Source: an uncultured Opitutia bacterium (GTDB taxonomy: Bacteria > Verrucomicrobiota > Verrucomicrobiia > Opitutales > Opitutaceae). From it: a stretch of 55,268 nucleotides of DNA. The stretch spans positions 1 through 55,268 of the forward strand of contig CAIQQB010000003.1 of NCBI GenBank assembly GCA_903873805.1, given 5' to 3'. How positions within the stretch are numbered: position 1 is the first letter of the stretch; each line of letters starts with the position of its first letter. Below are positions 8,126 to 17,666 of the stretch, in pieces. The position numbers were made by a program, and so were the translations under genes. A model generated the notes under the pieces. It had not been told where the DNA came from and did not search any database. It worked only from the letters and a program-made list of their open reading frames with translations.

Positions 8126-9301
8126 TCACCCACCGCCGCGCCCCTGCGGATTCTGGCGTGGGGCATCCCGGCGCGCTTCGAGCTCGGGACGGACGGCTGC
8201 CAGAAAGTCCTCCACGGAATAAAGCGTCCTGGCCTCCAAGCTGCGAACTTTTCGCGCCACCGGGTCTTCCGGGCGTGCGGTCTCCGCCACCGGGTAGAGA
8301 TAGTCCGGTCCCCCGGTTACTGACTTGAGCCAGAGCACCGTCCAAAGGCCGCCAAATTCCAACAGCCGGGGCTCAAACACCCCGGACTTCACCTGCTCCA
8401 GCACCACCACTTCGTTCAGGGCCCGGGGGACGTCCTTCCCCATGAATTGACCCGCCGAGGTAATCTTGCCATGCACTGCGATCACATGGGCAAACGGCAC
8501 TCCGTGGCCGCCTGTCGTGTAAATGAACGCATCGAGGGGCTTGGCCGTTTCAAGACCGCCGGCGAGGAAATCGCCCCGGAAGCTTTCGATGGGATGACTG
8601 ATCTGCTGTGACTGCATCTGCGGCCCCAGGCTGGCCGGACCGGCGACAAAGCGCAGCGGACCGGCCGGGGTGGCCGATGCACCCGAGGCATTGGCGGGGG
8701 CGGGAAAATATCCGGCCAGATCGACGAAGGGTGCCGACGCGGCGGGGCCCCGGCCCGATGGCGGGACACGGTCGGGGAACTGGACGAACTGGATGCCGTT
8801 GATGATGTCGTCGGCTGCCTGGGCCATGCTGGTGATGAGCTTTTCCCGCGCGCCGCCGAGGTCGCCGCCGGGGACGGTTTGCAACGCGACGAGCGCGGCT
8901 TTCAGGGCGGCGAGCGTGCGATACATGCTCGGCTGGACCGCGGGGGCCGGCTGGCGCATGGCATCGATCCGGATCAGGGCCGCGTCAGCTGCGGGCGAAG
9001 CGGGCGCAGGCAAGGCACCGGAATCGGGATGGTTGCGGGCGAGTTCCAGGGCGGCGTCGGTGGCGGAGAGGGCCTGCGCAAGGTCCTCCAGCCCCTTTTC
9101 CACAAAGCCGCCATGGGTGGCGACGGTTGCCTCGTGGAGAGTAGTGGCTGCCTGATCAAGTGCCATTCGCACGGCGGCAAGGCGGATGGAGGTCGTGTCG
9201 GAGGCTTCATCAGCCGGCGCAGGGGCGGCGGCGAACGCGGCCGGCAGGAGCAACAGTTGGACGGCGATGAGGCCGCAGACGAAGGCGGAGTGAGGTTGCA
9301 T
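8126..9301 (-). CDS. Exported protein with paired helical repeats and an unknown C-terminal domain
   Basis: Not a family I recognise. The start at 9301 gives a signal peptide (MQPHSAFVCGLIAVQLLLLPAAFAAA). Residues about 35-95 form one helical unit with the motif ATHGGFVEKGLEDL and end NHPDSGALPAP; residues about 115-170 form a second with TVPGGDLGGAREKLI and ADDIINGIQFV. The same two units occur three times in the product of 38353-40011. After a Pro/Ala linker, residues about 225-375 form a separate domain (HPIESFRGDFLAGGLETAKPL, TTGGHGVPFAHVIAVHG, LLEFGGLWTVLWLKS) with no recognised relative. It sits within the minus-strand enzyme island. It has no obvious catalytic motif; a structural or binding role is possible but unproven. 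Confidence 0.65.
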   Translation of the reverse strand: MQPHSAFVCGLIAVQLLLLPAAFAAAPAPADEASDTTSIRLAAVRMALDQAATTLHEATVATHGGFVEKGLEDLAQALSATDAALELARNHPDSGALPAPASPAADAALIRIDAMRQPAPAVQPSMYRTLAALKAALVALQTVPGGDLGGAREKLITSMAQAADDIINGIQFVQFPDRVPPSGRGPAASAPFVDLAGYFPAPANASGASATPAGPLRFVAGPASLGPQMQSQQISHPIESFRGDFLAGGLETAKPLDAFIYTTGGHGVPFAHVIAVHGKITSAGQFMGKDVPRALNEVVVLEQVKSGVFEPRLLEFGGLWTVLWLKSVTGGPDYLYPVAETARPEDPVARKVRSLEARTLYSVEDFLAAVRPELEARRDAPRQNPQGRGGG

Positions 9302-9417
9302 CGTTGGGTGACCACAGCTATGACGTGCGGGAGCGGAGAAAAGTATCGCGGCGCAGCCAAGCCGATGCTCTGCAACAAGGTATGCAGGAGGGCCGGACGC
9401 TCCTCGCGCGGCCGGTT

Positions 9418-9499
9418 TGCCCTCACCCCGCCCATTTGAGGTGGAATGGGACGTCCCCACCGCGCTCTCCGAAGCGGGTGAGGGCACCCCGCCCACATC
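9418..9499. repeat. R2 element: paired ccctcaccccgc palindromes
   Basis: The left arm tgccctcaccccgcccat and the right arm gggtgagggcaccccgccca are reverse complements around a spacer of about 50 bp. It fills the gap between the GH43 gene and the helical-repeat gene. The same kind of element occurs at 17667, 19441, 23583, 38140 and 53086. Confidence 0.8.
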
Positions 9500-9600
9500 T
9501 TCCAGCAATCGTCGCAGACCGAGCGCGTCGGGACGCCCCGCTCCACCGCGGAACTGTGGTGCTGGTAGGTTGCGCACCCCGCGGCGGGCGGGTGCCCATC

Positions 9601-11181
9601 TCACGGAGCCGGCGAGATCAACGGTTTGACCGGCGCCGGCACGGCGGCGGCTCCGGGCGTGAGCCGGTAGTGAATAAAATCCACATCCACCACCCCGCCG
9701 GCGGGGCCGTAGCAAAAGACCCCGAGCCGGGCGCCCTTCCAGCTCGCGAACTTCAGCGGGAATTCGGCGCCGGTTTCGGTGAAGGTCCGCCCGTCGGTGC
9801 TGAACGCCAGCCGCGCGACCCCGCCGTTGTATTCACCGCGCAACCACACGTCGCCCCCCGGTAGCGCGGGACCGTGGCCGCCGCCCGCCCACTGGAGGGT
9901 GCGCTGACCGCCCTCCTGTCCGACACCGATCCAGGCGAATTCCTGGCCGCAGATGAAGGCGAAGCCGGTGCGCTGGCCGTCGGCCAGCGCCCGCACGTCC
10001 AGCTTTACGTCCGCCGTGCCGGCGTCGCCCCAGAGCTTTTCCGTGAGGGTGTTGCGCGCCGTCGCGGGACCGGCGGCGGGCCGCGCCGTCAGCCGCAGCC
10101 AGCCGGGCCGCGCCGTCAGCGACCAAGCGGCCGCGTCCGGATTGTGGTTCCATTGCCAGAGTGGCGCGAGGACCGGACCGTTGAACTCGTCACTCAGCGC
10201 CGGCCGCGCGACCGGAGAGCTGCGGCCGACGTCCGGCTTCGCCCACCGCTCGACCGGCTGACCCTGGTCGCCAAACACCGGCCAGTCGTCCGCCCCCCAC
10301 TGCACCGGCAGCAGATAACTGATGCGCCCGAGATAGCCCGCGGACTTGAAGCCGATGAACCAGGCCTGGCCGTTGGCGAGCTCGACCAGTCCCCCCTGGT
10401 GCGGACTGCCGTCGGGCAGCACCACCCGGCGCTCGTACGGTCCTGTGATCGTTTGCGCGCGCAACACCGTCTGTCCGCCTTTGGTCACCCCGCCCTCGGG
10501 CAGCGAGATGTAATAATAGCCGTGCCGCTTGAACAGTTTCGGGCCTTCCGCGACCGGGCCGCGGTAGATCTCGACTCCGTCGTCGAGCAGGCGGGTGCCG
10601 TCGGGGCTGAGCTTGTGCAGGAGCAGCGGCCCGGCGCCATACACGCTGTGCACCAGGTAGCCCTGGCCGTCGTCGTCCCAGAACGGACACGGATCCTCCC
10701 AGCGGTCCACCGCCCGCACCGTCACGGTCTCCGACCAGGGCCCGGCGGGGTTCTTTGTGTGCCACATGAAGAGCCCGTCGTGCGGGGTGCAGACATAGAC
10801 GTAGTATTCACCGGCATGATACCGGAGCGTCGGCGCCCACGTGCCCTCGGCGTAGCCCTGCATCGTGTCGTATTTTGGACTCATCGTCAGCCGCGCAAAC
10901 ACCTGGCCGACGATCTCCCAGTTCACCAGGTCGCGGGAATGCAGCACCTGAATGCCTACAAAATGAAAATCCGAGGCGACCAGGTAGAAATCGTCGCCCA
11001 CGCGAATCACATCGGGATCCGAAAAATCGGCTGGAAGGATCGGGTTGCAGTAAGTGCCGTCACCCTGGTCACCCCAGACGGGAACCGCGTCCGGGGCCGC
11101 CGCCACCGGCAGACCAGCCGGGGCCGCCCCGACCGCGCCGGGCATCAGCACCAAGGCGAGGCTCAGGAGGACGGACTTCAT
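9601..11181 (-). CDS. Exported GH43 family glycosidase (beta-xylosidase/arabinofuranosidase type)
   Basis: About 526 residues; the start at 11181 gives a signal peptide (MKSVLLSLALVLMPGAVGAA). The N-terminal five-bladed propeller shows the GH43 triad regions: NPILPADFSDPDVIRVGDDF with the catalytic base at about Asp55, RWEDPCPFWDDDGQGYLVHS with the pKa-modulating Asp, and VAEGPKLFKRHGYYY with the acid Glu. From about residue 340 a beta-sandwich follows (SDEFNGPVLAPLWQWNHNP, then AWIGVGQEGG and FSTDGRTFTETGAEF), the C-terminal domain of the beta-xylosidase-like GH43 subgroups. It likely removes arabinose, xylose or galactose from pectin side chains outside the cytoplasm. Its end lies about 300 bp from the next minus-strand gene, across an R2 repeat. 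Confidence 0.88.
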   Translation of the reverse strand: MKSVLLSLALVLMPGAVGAAPAGLPVAAAPDAVPVWGDQGDGTYCNPILPADFSDPDVIRVGDDFYLVASDFHFVGIQVLHSRDLVNWEIVGQVFARLTMSPKYDTMQGYAEGTWAPTLRYHAGEYYVYVCTPHDGLFMWHTKNPAGPWSETVTVRAVDRWEDPCPFWDDDGQGYLVHSVYGAGPLLLHKLSPDGTRLLDDGVEIYRGPVAEGPKLFKRHGYYYISLPEGGVTKGGQTVLRAQTITGPYERRVVLPDGSPHQGGLVELANGQAWFIGFKSAGYLGRISYLLPVQWGADDWPVFGDQGQPVERWAKPDVGRSSPVARPALSDEFNGPVLAPLWQWNHNPDAAAWSLTARPGWLRLTARPAAGPATARNTLTEKLWGDAGTADVKLDVRALADGQRTGFAFICGQEFAWIGVGQEGGQRTLQWAGGGHGPALPGGDVWLRGEYNGGVARLAFSTDGRTFTETGAEFPLKFASWKGARLGVFCYGPAGGVVDVDFIHYRLTPGAAAVPAPVKPLISPAP

Positions 11182-11215
11182 CGTGATCGGTTGGGCCGGA
11201 AGGCGGCGGGCGGTA

Positions 11216-13801
11216 TCATTCCTGCACCGACACGACGGAGGCGACGGCGTCGGCGGGCGCTGCGGCTGTGAGCACTGCGGTTGCTCCTTTGAGGCCATCC
11301 GCGCTGGCGGAGATCTTGACCGCGCCGCCTTGCCGCGCCGCCTGCACAATCGCGAGGCACATCCCGGCAAAGGCCTGGCGGTGGTCGGCCTTGTAGTCTT
11401 CGTGGCTGGACTGGTCGCCGTTGTCCACGCCGATAAGCGCAGCCGGGCCCTGCACGGCAAAGGTCACGAGGTTGGCCGCGTCGGGCACCACCGTGCCGGC
11501 GGTATCGACGACCTCGACGGTGGCGTGGACCACGTCGCGCGCATCGGCCACCAGGGCGGTCCGGTCCACCGTGAGGCGGAGCGCGGCCGGGGCGCCGGCG
11601 GTGCGCACCTCGGCCTCGCAGACCGCGCGGCCATTCTTGTAGCCGACGGCCCGGAGCGTACCCGGCGCATAGAGCACGTCCCAGTCGAGGTGCAGGTCGG
11701 CGGTGGTCGGCATCACCTGCGGGTTGGCGTAGGTGTTCCATCCGCCCTTCGTGCCCAGGCGGGGAAATTCGCGCGCCTTGGCCCCGCAGCTCCGGCCGTT
11801 GAGAAAGAGCTCCACGACGTCGCAGTTGGTGTACGCGAGCACCGGGATGACCGCACCCTCGCGCCCGGCCCAGTTCCAGTGCGGCAGCAGGTGCAGCATC
11901 GGTTTTTCGGTCCAGAGGCTCTGGTAAAAATAGAAGGCGTCCTTGGAGAATCCGCAGGTGTCGAGCGCTCCGCTCGTGCTGCCCTTGCGGGGCCAGGCGC
12001 CGGCTTCGCCGAGGTAGTCGATGCCCGTCCACATGAAATGCCCGATGACATAGTCGTGCGTGAGCGCGAACTTCCACAGCTGCTCGACCCGGATCGTGCT
12101 CGTGGCGTAGGCCGCGCGCACCGGCAGCGGAGCCGGCGCGCCTGCGGGAGACACCGGTGCCGCCTCGGGGGTCGCTGGCGCGCCGCGCCGCGCTCCGCCG
12201 CGGCTCGCCAGGCCGCCGCCCAACGCCTGGAACAGGTAGGAGCCGCGTACGCCGCCCACGCCCGTGTCCTCCGTGCCGATGAACCGGCGCTGGGGGTAGG
12301 CGACGCGGTCGTCGGCGAAGAAAGTTTCCCGCCGTGTGCCCCAGCGGTCGACGTAGTTGTAACCGACGATGTCGAGCAGGCTGGTGAAGGTATCCGGCGC
12401 CTCCCCCTGGTCGTTGAAGATATTGTCCATTGCGGCCGTGACGGGCCGGGTCGGATCCTCGCGGTGGAACGTCTCGACCAGCGGGCGCAGCACCCCGGGG
12501 CCGCCGGGCTGGCGCTGCTCGAGGATTTCGTTGCCCGCGCTCCACAGCACCACGCTGGGATGGTTGCGGTCGCGCCGGATCAGCGCCACCAGGTCGCGCT
12601 GGGACCACTCGGCGAACAGCCGGTTGTAGCCGTTGCCCTGGGCCTGGCTCTTGCCGGACTGCCATTCGTCAAACGCCTCGTCCATCACCAGGAAGCCGAG
12701 GCGGTCGCACAGGTCGAGCAGCGCCGGGTCGGGCGGATTGTGGCTCAGGCGCAACGCATTGCAGCCCATCGCCTTCAGGGTGAGCAGCCGCCGCTCCCAC
12801 ACGCCCGCGGGCACGGCCGCGCCGACCGCGCCGGCCTCGTGGTGCAGGCACACCCCGAGCATTTTGACCGGCTGGCCGTTGAGCAGGAAACCGCGGCTGA
12901 CGTCATACCGGAGCTCACGCACGCCGAACGGAGTCTCGGTGACGTCCACGGTCACGCCGCCGGTCTGCACCGACGCGCGCAGGCGGTAGAGGGCGGGCGT
13001 GGCCGGCGACCAGAGCTGCGGCCGCGGCAACGCGAGATCCTGGTCGAGCGCCTGCAATCCGCGGGCCAGGTGGGCGGCGGCCGAGCCGGTGGCCACGACC
13101 GTGCCCGCGGCGTCGAGAATTTCGCTCGTGAGCGTGACGTCCGACTCGGTGGGCGCCTCGTTGAGCAATTCGGCGCGGACGTGCACGGTGGCGGCGTCGG
13201 CCGTGATGCTGGGGGTGGTGATGAACGTGCCCCACCGCGCCAGGTGCACCGGAGCGGTGACGGTGAGCCAGGTGTGACGGTAGATGCCCGAGCCGGAATA
13301 CCACCGGCTGTTCGGCTGAAGCGAATTGTCGACGCGGACGGCGAGGACGTTCGCTTCGGCACCAAACTTCAGATGGGGCGTGAGGTCGAAGGCGAAGCTC
13401 GTGTAGCCGTAGGGCCACCGGCCGAGGCTCACGCCGTTGAGCCAGACTTCACTGTTCATGTAGACTCCGTCGAATTCGACCGAGATCGGTTTGCCCTGCA
13501 GTGCCGGCGGCAGCGTGAAGTGTTTCCGATACCAGCCCACGCCCATGGGCAGGAAACCGCCCGCACCGCCGGTGGGCGCGTTGCGGTCGTAGGGTCCCTC
13601 GATGCTCCAGTCATGTGGCAGGTCGAGCTTGCGCCAGGCCTGGTCGGCGAACGCCGGCGCCTCGGCGCCTGGCGCGTCGCCCTTGCTGAAGCGCCAGCCG
13701 AAATCGAAGGACTCGTGGATCCGTCCCGGGACATCGGGGGCGGCACCCGTCGCGGCACCAGCGAGCGCGAGGGGGAGGAGGAACAGCGCAAACGTCTTCA
13801 T
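11216..13801 (-). CDS. Exported GH2 family beta-galactosidase-type enzyme
   Basis: About 861 residues with a signal peptide (MKTFALFLLPLALAGAATGA). Domain order: sugar-binding jelly roll (DFGWRFSKGD, LPHDWSIEGP, GVGWYRKHFTLP, EFDGVYMNSEVWLNG), Ig-like domain, TIM barrel, then C-terminal Ig-like domains. The acid/base is Glu425 in VLWSAGNEI and the nucleophile Glu511 in RRFIGTEDTGV. RLSHNPPDPALLDLCDRLGF is the GH2 barrel signature. Odd: residues about 528-562 are a Gly/Arg/Ala/Pro insert just after the nucleophile loop. It probably releases galactose from galactan or arabinogalactan side chains. It starts 34 bp upstream of the GH43 gene, so the two are likely one transcript. Confidence 0.9.
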   Translation of the reverse strand: MKTFALFLLPLALAGAATGAAPDVPGRIHESFDFGWRFSKGDAPGAEAPAFADQAWRKLDLPHDWSIEGPYDRNAPTGGAGGFLPMGVGWYRKHFTLPPALQGKPISVEFDGVYMNSEVWLNGVSLGRWPYGYTSFAFDLTPHLKFGAEANVLAVRVDNSLQPNSRWYSGSGIYRHTWLTVTAPVHLARWGTFITTPSITADAATVHVRAELLNEAPTESDVTLTSEILDAAGTVVATGSAAAHLARGLQALDQDLALPRPQLWSPATPALYRLRASVQTGGVTVDVTETPFGVRELRYDVSRGFLLNGQPVKMLGVCLHHEAGAVGAAVPAGVWERRLLTLKAMGCNALRLSHNPPDPALLDLCDRLGFLVMDEAFDEWQSGKSQAQGNGYNRLFAEWSQRDLVALIRRDRNHPSVVLWSAGNEILEQRQPGGPGVLRPLVETFHREDPTRPVTAAMDNIFNDQGEAPDTFTSLLDIVGYNYVDRWGTRRETFFADDRVAYPQRRFIGTEDTGVGGVRGSYLFQALGGGLASRGGARRGAPATPEAAPVSPAGAPAPLPVRAAYATSTIRVEQLWKFALTHDYVIGHFMWTGIDYLGEAGAWPRKGSTSGALDTCGFSKDAFYFYQSLWTEKPMLHLLPHWNWAGREGAVIPVLAYTNCDVVELFLNGRSCGAKAREFPRLGTKGGWNTYANPQVMPTTADLHLDWDVLYAPGTLRAVGYKNGRAVCEAEVRTAGAPAALRLTVDRTALVADARDVVHATVEVVDTAGTVVPDAANLVTFAVQGPAALIGVDNGDQSSHEDYKADHRQAFAGMCLAIVQAARQGGAVKISASADGLKGATAVLTAAAPADAVASVVSVQE

Positions 13802-13935
13802 GGGGTGGATTCCACAAGAGACGGGTGAAACCCACGGTAGTCTGACGGAGCCGGGCTCCGGCAGGCAATGGCCAATGCGCAGCCAGCCCCGGTCTTCCGC
13901 ACGAGGTTTTGGGCTGCTGGCCGCCCGGCCGGTCA

Positions 13936-14002
13936 GCGCAGGCATCCTTACCCACTTCGAGCAGCTTAACCGGACCGGAGGCAGGCCAGGATGCCTGCGC
14001 TA
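13936..14002. repeat. R3 palindromic repeat (gcgcaggcatcct)
   Basis: The 13-bp arm gcgcaggcatcct at 13936-13948 is the exact reverse complement of aggatgcctgcgc at 13988-14000, which is followed by tac. The spacer is about 39 bp. A diverged copy is at 17736-17808 and a weaker one at about 8013-8077. Confidence 0.85.
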
Positions 14003-14142
14003 CTTCGAAAATCCGTCGTGGAGAGAAGCGCCCAGTTCTTTCTTCGTTCCGCTTTATCTTACTTGTTCGGCAGAACAAATCAGCCGGGGGGAGGAGAATT
14101 AAGGCCGAGAAGAAAGAAAAAGATGATGAGTATCCAAGGGAA

Positions 14143-14167
14143 GCCAAGCCAGCGACCTGGTCTACAG
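14143..14167. repeat. Degenerate R1-type sequence
   Basis: The stretch ccagcgacctggtctacag matches the R1 pattern (core palindrome plus ctacag tail) imperfectly. It lies just downstream of the esterase stop codon. Confidence 0.4.
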
Positions 14168-14178
14168 TCAAACCCGGT

Positions 14179-15780
14179 TCACCACTTGTCCGTGCGGAAC
14201 TGCGGAGCGGGGAGGCCGGCGGCGTTGAAGAGGTTGCAGCCGTCGGGGAAACGCTCCCACGCGTAGCGCACCGCCACCGGCGCGGGCACGCCGGGGCTGC
14301 TCACCACCACCGTGTCGCCGACAATCTTTGCCTCGGCCGGGACAAACTTCTGGTCCGCGCCTGCGACGCTGAACCATTTCAGCGGCGCGTTGCCCTTCGC
14401 CACGAGGCCTCCGCCGAGATGCGTGAACGTCACTCGGATCGCGCCGCCCTCGACCTTCATCGCGTCGTAGACGGGGCCGGAGAATTCGATCTTCCGGCCG
14501 TAGGTGTTGGCGAGCGCGATGCGGGCCAGGCGGTCGCCTACGTCCTGCTTGTTCTTCGGGTGGACGGCGTTGGCCTCGCCGATGTCAGTCGCAACAGCCA
14601 TGCCGGTGTCTGGCAGCGTAAGGGCGGCGGTCTGGGCCTCGCGCACCTCGGGCCGGTTGCTGCCGCTGTTGGCCAAGCCGGCGAGCTGCACGAAATAAAA
14701 CGGAAACGGTACGACGCCCGTCGCACCAGACGGACGCCCCCAGAGCGTGCGCCAGTCGTTGATCAGCGTGGCATTGAGCTTCGCAAACTGGGGGAGGCTG
14801 CCGGTAATGGATTCACCCTGATACCAGATTACCCCGCGCACGGCGTAGGGCACGACCGGCGCAATGAGGCCGTTGTACAGCACGGTGGGATTGTGCTGGT
14901 CGGTGGCGGGGCTGGACGGACCGCGGGCGGCGCGCCCCGCGCGGGCGCCACGGGCCGCCGCGCCACCGGCAGCGTTGGGGGTCCCGGCGTTCTGGGCGAC
15001 GCCGGCGGCGGGAGCGGCTGCCGGCGGCGTGGCGGCGGGAGCGGGAGTCGCCGGGGCGTTGCGGAAGGCCTCCATCTTGGCGTCAAATGCATCCAGCAGC
15101 GGTATCAGCTCCGGATCGGCGGCGAGGGCCTCGCGGCGCACCCAGGCCTGCGCCGTGCTCGCACCAAACGTGAGCGTCAGCAGGCCGACCGGCACCTTGA
15201 TGTCCTTCTGCAGCTGGCGCGCAAAGATGTAGGCCACGGCGGAAAACGCGGGCACCGTCTCGGGGCTGCACACCTTCCAGGTCGCGGTCACATTGGCCTG
15301 CGGCTCGGCGATGCGGTCGGGCCGGCCGCGGAATTCCCGGATGAGCGGGTAGTGGGCGGCGGCAATCTCCTCCGCCTCATTGGCGATGCCGGCAAAGCTC
15401 GCCACCGCTTTCGACACCGTGAAATCCATATTCGACTGGCCGGAGCAGATCCACACTTCGCCCACCAACACATCGGCGCAGGTGACGGCCTTCGCCGGGT
15501 CCGCGCCGCTGATCGTGAGCACGCGGCCCTCGGCGGAGGCGGTCAGCGGGGCGAGGTCGACGCGCCATTTGCCATCCGCCCCGGCGGTCGTCGCCTTGGT
15601 CTGGCCGGCAAACGCGACCGTGACCGGCTCGCCCGCCGCCGCCGTGCCCCACACGGGTACGGGCATGTCGCGTTGCAGCACGACGTGGTCGGAGAACAGA
15701 GTGGATGGCTTGACGTCGGCCCGCAGCGCAGCGGCGGCGAGCAGGGCGAGGACGGCGAATTTGACGGGGGTAGTTTTCAT
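14179..15780 (-). CDS. Exported sialate/pectin O-acetylesterase family enzyme (SASA, copy 1)
   Basis: A 533-residue SGNH-type esterase with a signal peptide (MKTTPVKFAVLALLAAAALR, then ADVKPS). The nucleophile is Ser116 in VWICSGQSNMDFTV. The N-terminal region has the family's SDHVVLQRDMPVPVWG beta domain, and the catalytic core continues at VRGVIWYQGESI and GEANAVHPKNKQDVGDRLA, which carries the Asp/His pair. In Verrucomicrobiota and Bacteroidota this family deacetylates sialic acids or pectins; beside PL22 and GH genes a pectin or rhamnogalacturonan substrate is the better guess. Residues about 245-295 are an Ala/Pro/Gly/Arg-rich insert between core segments. It precedes the GH2 gene in the transcription direction, about 380 bp away. 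Confidence 0.86.
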   Translation of the reverse strand: MKTTPVKFAVLALLAAAALRADVKPSTLFSDHVVLQRDMPVPVWGTAAAGEPVTVAFAGQTKATTAGADGKWRVDLAPLTASAEGRVLTISGADPAKAVTCADVLVGEVWICSGQSNMDFTVSKAVASFAGIANEAEEIAAAHYPLIREFRGRPDRIAEPQANVTATWKVCSPETVPAFSAVAYIFARQLQKDIKVPVGLLTLTFGASTAQAWVRREALAADPELIPLLDAFDAKMEAFRNAPATPAPAATPPAAAPAAGVAQNAGTPNAAGGAAARGARAGRAARGPSSPATDQHNPTVLYNGLIAPVVPYAVRGVIWYQGESITGSLPQFAKLNATLINDWRTLWGRPSGATGVVPFPFYFVQLAGLANSGSNRPEVREAQTAALTLPDTGMAVATDIGEANAVHPKNKQDVGDRLARIALANTYGRKIEFSGPVYDAMKVEGGAIRVTFTHLGGGLVAKGNAPLKWFSVAGADQKFVPAEAKIVGDTVVVSSPGVPAPVAVRYAWERFPDGCNLFNAAGLPAPQFRTDKW

Positions 15781-15803
15781 GGGAAGGGATGCAGACGAAA
15801 GCT

Positions 15804-15888
15804 GCCCGCGAATCACGCGAATGGACGCAAATGAAACAGGCAGAGACGATGGATTGAAATATCCGCGAGAATTTGCGCCATTCGCGGG
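15804..15888. repeat. Inverted repeat of the cccgcgaat type
   Basis: The arm at 15804-15832 (gcccgcgaatcacgcgaatg...) is the imperfect reverse complement of 15860-15887 (...gcgccattcgcggg), with about 27 bp between them. It fills the 124-bp gap between the two esterase paralogues. Confidence 0.8.
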
Positions 15889-15904
15889 AAAAGGATTGGT
15901 GCTC

Positions 15905-17485
15905 TCAATGCTCCACCAGGCCTGCGATGGGGTATTCCCATTTGTCGGTGCGGAACGGGCCGGCGGGGAGGCCGGCGGCATTGGTGAGGTTGCAGCCGAG
16001 GCCCTCGGGATAGTTGTCCCAGGCGTAGCGGACCGCGACCGGGGCGGCGACGGCCGGATTGCTCACGACGAGCGTGCCGCCGTCGATCTTCGCCTCGGCC
16101 TCGACAAATTTTTGGTCGGCCCCCGCGATGACAAATCCCTTGAGCACCCCGCCCTTGGCGACGAGGCCGCCGCCGAGATGGGTGAACGTCACGCGGGCCG
16201 CGCCGCCCTCAAACTTCGCGGCGGAGAATACCGGGCCGGAGAACTCGACCGGCTTCCCGTATGTGTTCGCGAGCGCGAGCAGCGTCAGCCGCTCGCCGAG
16301 CGGAGCCTTGTTGTGCGGGTGGACGTTCTTCGCCTCGCCGAGGTCGATCGTCACGGCCATGCCGGTGTGCGGCAGCGCCAGCACCGCGGCCTGTTCCTCG
16401 CGGATGCGCGGGTTGTTGCTGATGTTCTGCTGGCCGGGCAGCTGGACGAGGTAGAACGGGAAGTCGCCCTCGCCCCAGCGGGCGCGCCAGTCCTTGATCA
16501 GCGCCATCTGCACGTGGCCGTAGAGGTTGAGCCCGGGCGTGCCCCAGCAGATCGACTCGCCCTGATACCAGAGCGCGCCACGGATGGCGTAGGGGATGAC
16601 CGCGTTCACCATGCCGTTGAACAGCACGGTGGCGGAATGCTGGTCGCGCGCCGGATCGCCGAGCCGGGCCGGACCGGCGGCGCGGGGCTTGTTGATCGGC
16701 GTCGGCCGCACGGGCGCGACCGCGGGCCGGTCGGCCGGCGCGGCGCGGAAATATTTTTCCGACTCGTCGATCGAATCGAGCATGAACTTGATCGCGGGGT
16801 CCGCCGCCATCGCCTCGCGCGAGATCCACGCCTCCGCGCAGCTCGCGCCCGACGCCACGGTGACGATGCCCACCGGCACGTTGAGCTCCCGCTGGAGATC
16901 GCGCGCGAAGAGGTAGCCGACGGCCGAGAATCCGGGGACGGTTTCCGGGCTGCACACCTGCCAGGTGCCGGCGACGGCCGCCTGCGGCTCGTAGCTCTTG
17001 GTGTCCCGGCCGGTGAACATGCGGATCTTCGGGTAATTCGCCGCCGCGATCTCCTGCTCCTCGTTGAGCAGGCCGTAGGGCGCGCCGCCTTGGACGGACT
17101 TGGAAACGTAGAACACCATGTTGGACTGCCCCGAGGCCAGCCAGACCTCGCCGACGAGCACGTCGTCGAGCTTCACGGGGGCGGCGGTTTTCGAGCCGGT
17201 GACGGTGAACACCTGGGCGTCGGCTGCGGTCGCGAGCGGGGCGAGGTCGACGCGCCACTTGCCGTCGGCGCCGGCGGTGGCCGAGACCTTCTGGGTGGCA
17301 AACTCGACGGTGACCTGTTCGCCGGCCTCGGCCGTGCCCCAGACGGGCACCTTCATCTCGCGTTGCAGGACCATGTGGCTGGTGAACGGGCTGGCGAGTT
17401 TCACATCGGCCTGCACGGCGGCGGCGGCGAGCAGCCAGACGGAGAACGTGGCCAGGGTGGACAGGTGGGGGGGCGTGTTTTTCAT
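15905..17485 (-). CDS. Exported sialate/pectin O-acetylesterase family enzyme (SASA, copy 2)
   Basis: Paralogue of the next gene downstream, 526 residues. Signal peptide MKNTPPHLSTLATFSVWLLAAAAVQA, then SHMVLQREMKVPVWG. The nucleophile is Ser121 in VWLASGQSNMVFYV. The later core has IRGALWYQGESI and LGEAKNVHPHNKAPLGERLT. The C-termini of the two copies are close (both end FRTDKW-type), showing tandem duplication. Between about residues 240 and 280 it carries a shorter Pro/Ala/Arg linker at the place where copy 1 has its long insert, so that loop tolerates expansion. It probably deacetylates glycans outside the cytoplasm; the exact substrate is not readable from sequence. Confidence 0.86.
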   Translation of the reverse strand: MKNTPPHLSTLATFSVWLLAAAAVQADVKLASPFTSHMVLQREMKVPVWGTAEAGEQVTVEFATQKVSATAGADGKWRVDLAPLATAADAQVFTVTGSKTAAPVKLDDVLVGEVWLASGQSNMVFYVSKSVQGGAPYGLLNEEQEIAAANYPKIRMFTGRDTKSYEPQAAVAGTWQVCSPETVPGFSAVGYLFARDLQRELNVPVGIVTVASGASCAEAWISREAMAADPAIKFMLDSIDESEKYFRAAPADRPAVAPVRPTPINKPRAAGPARLGDPARDQHSATVLFNGMVNAVIPYAIRGALWYQGESICWGTPGLNLYGHVQMALIKDWRARWGEGDFPFYLVQLPGQQNISNNPRIREEQAAVLALPHTGMAVTIDLGEAKNVHPHNKAPLGERLTLLALANTYGKPVEFSGPVFSAAKFEGGAARVTFTHLGGGLVAKGGVLKGFVIAGADQKFVEAEAKIDGGTLVVSNPAVAAPVAVRYAWDNYPEGLGCNLTNAAGLPAGPFRTDKWEYPIAGLVEH

Positions 17486-17666
17486 AAGAGGAATGGGCCG
17501 GTTGCGTGGCCGAAGACAAAGCGGGCGGAAACGGGGTAAAGACAGGGCGGGGTGGAACTCAATCTGGCAATTCGCGGGGTAGGAAAAGACGGGGAATGCC
17601 AACTGATCGTGCCAGCGGGGTCAAACGTTCTCGGGCGGCGACCGGGGAGATGTGCGCATCAACTCC

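Larger units (their letters stand above)
13802..14178. other. Intergenic region with two repeats
   Basis: No gene recognised. It holds R3 at 13936-14002 and an R1-like sequence at 14143-14167 next to the esterase stop codon. A purine-rich tract (14097-14124) marks an AT-richer patch between them. Confidence 0.6.

Noticed and set aside
11054-13828. A 924-residue plus-strand open frame over the GH2 and GH43 genes
   Set aside because: It is the reverse of two well-conserved enzyme genes and shows only Ala/Arg/Gly-rich sequence.
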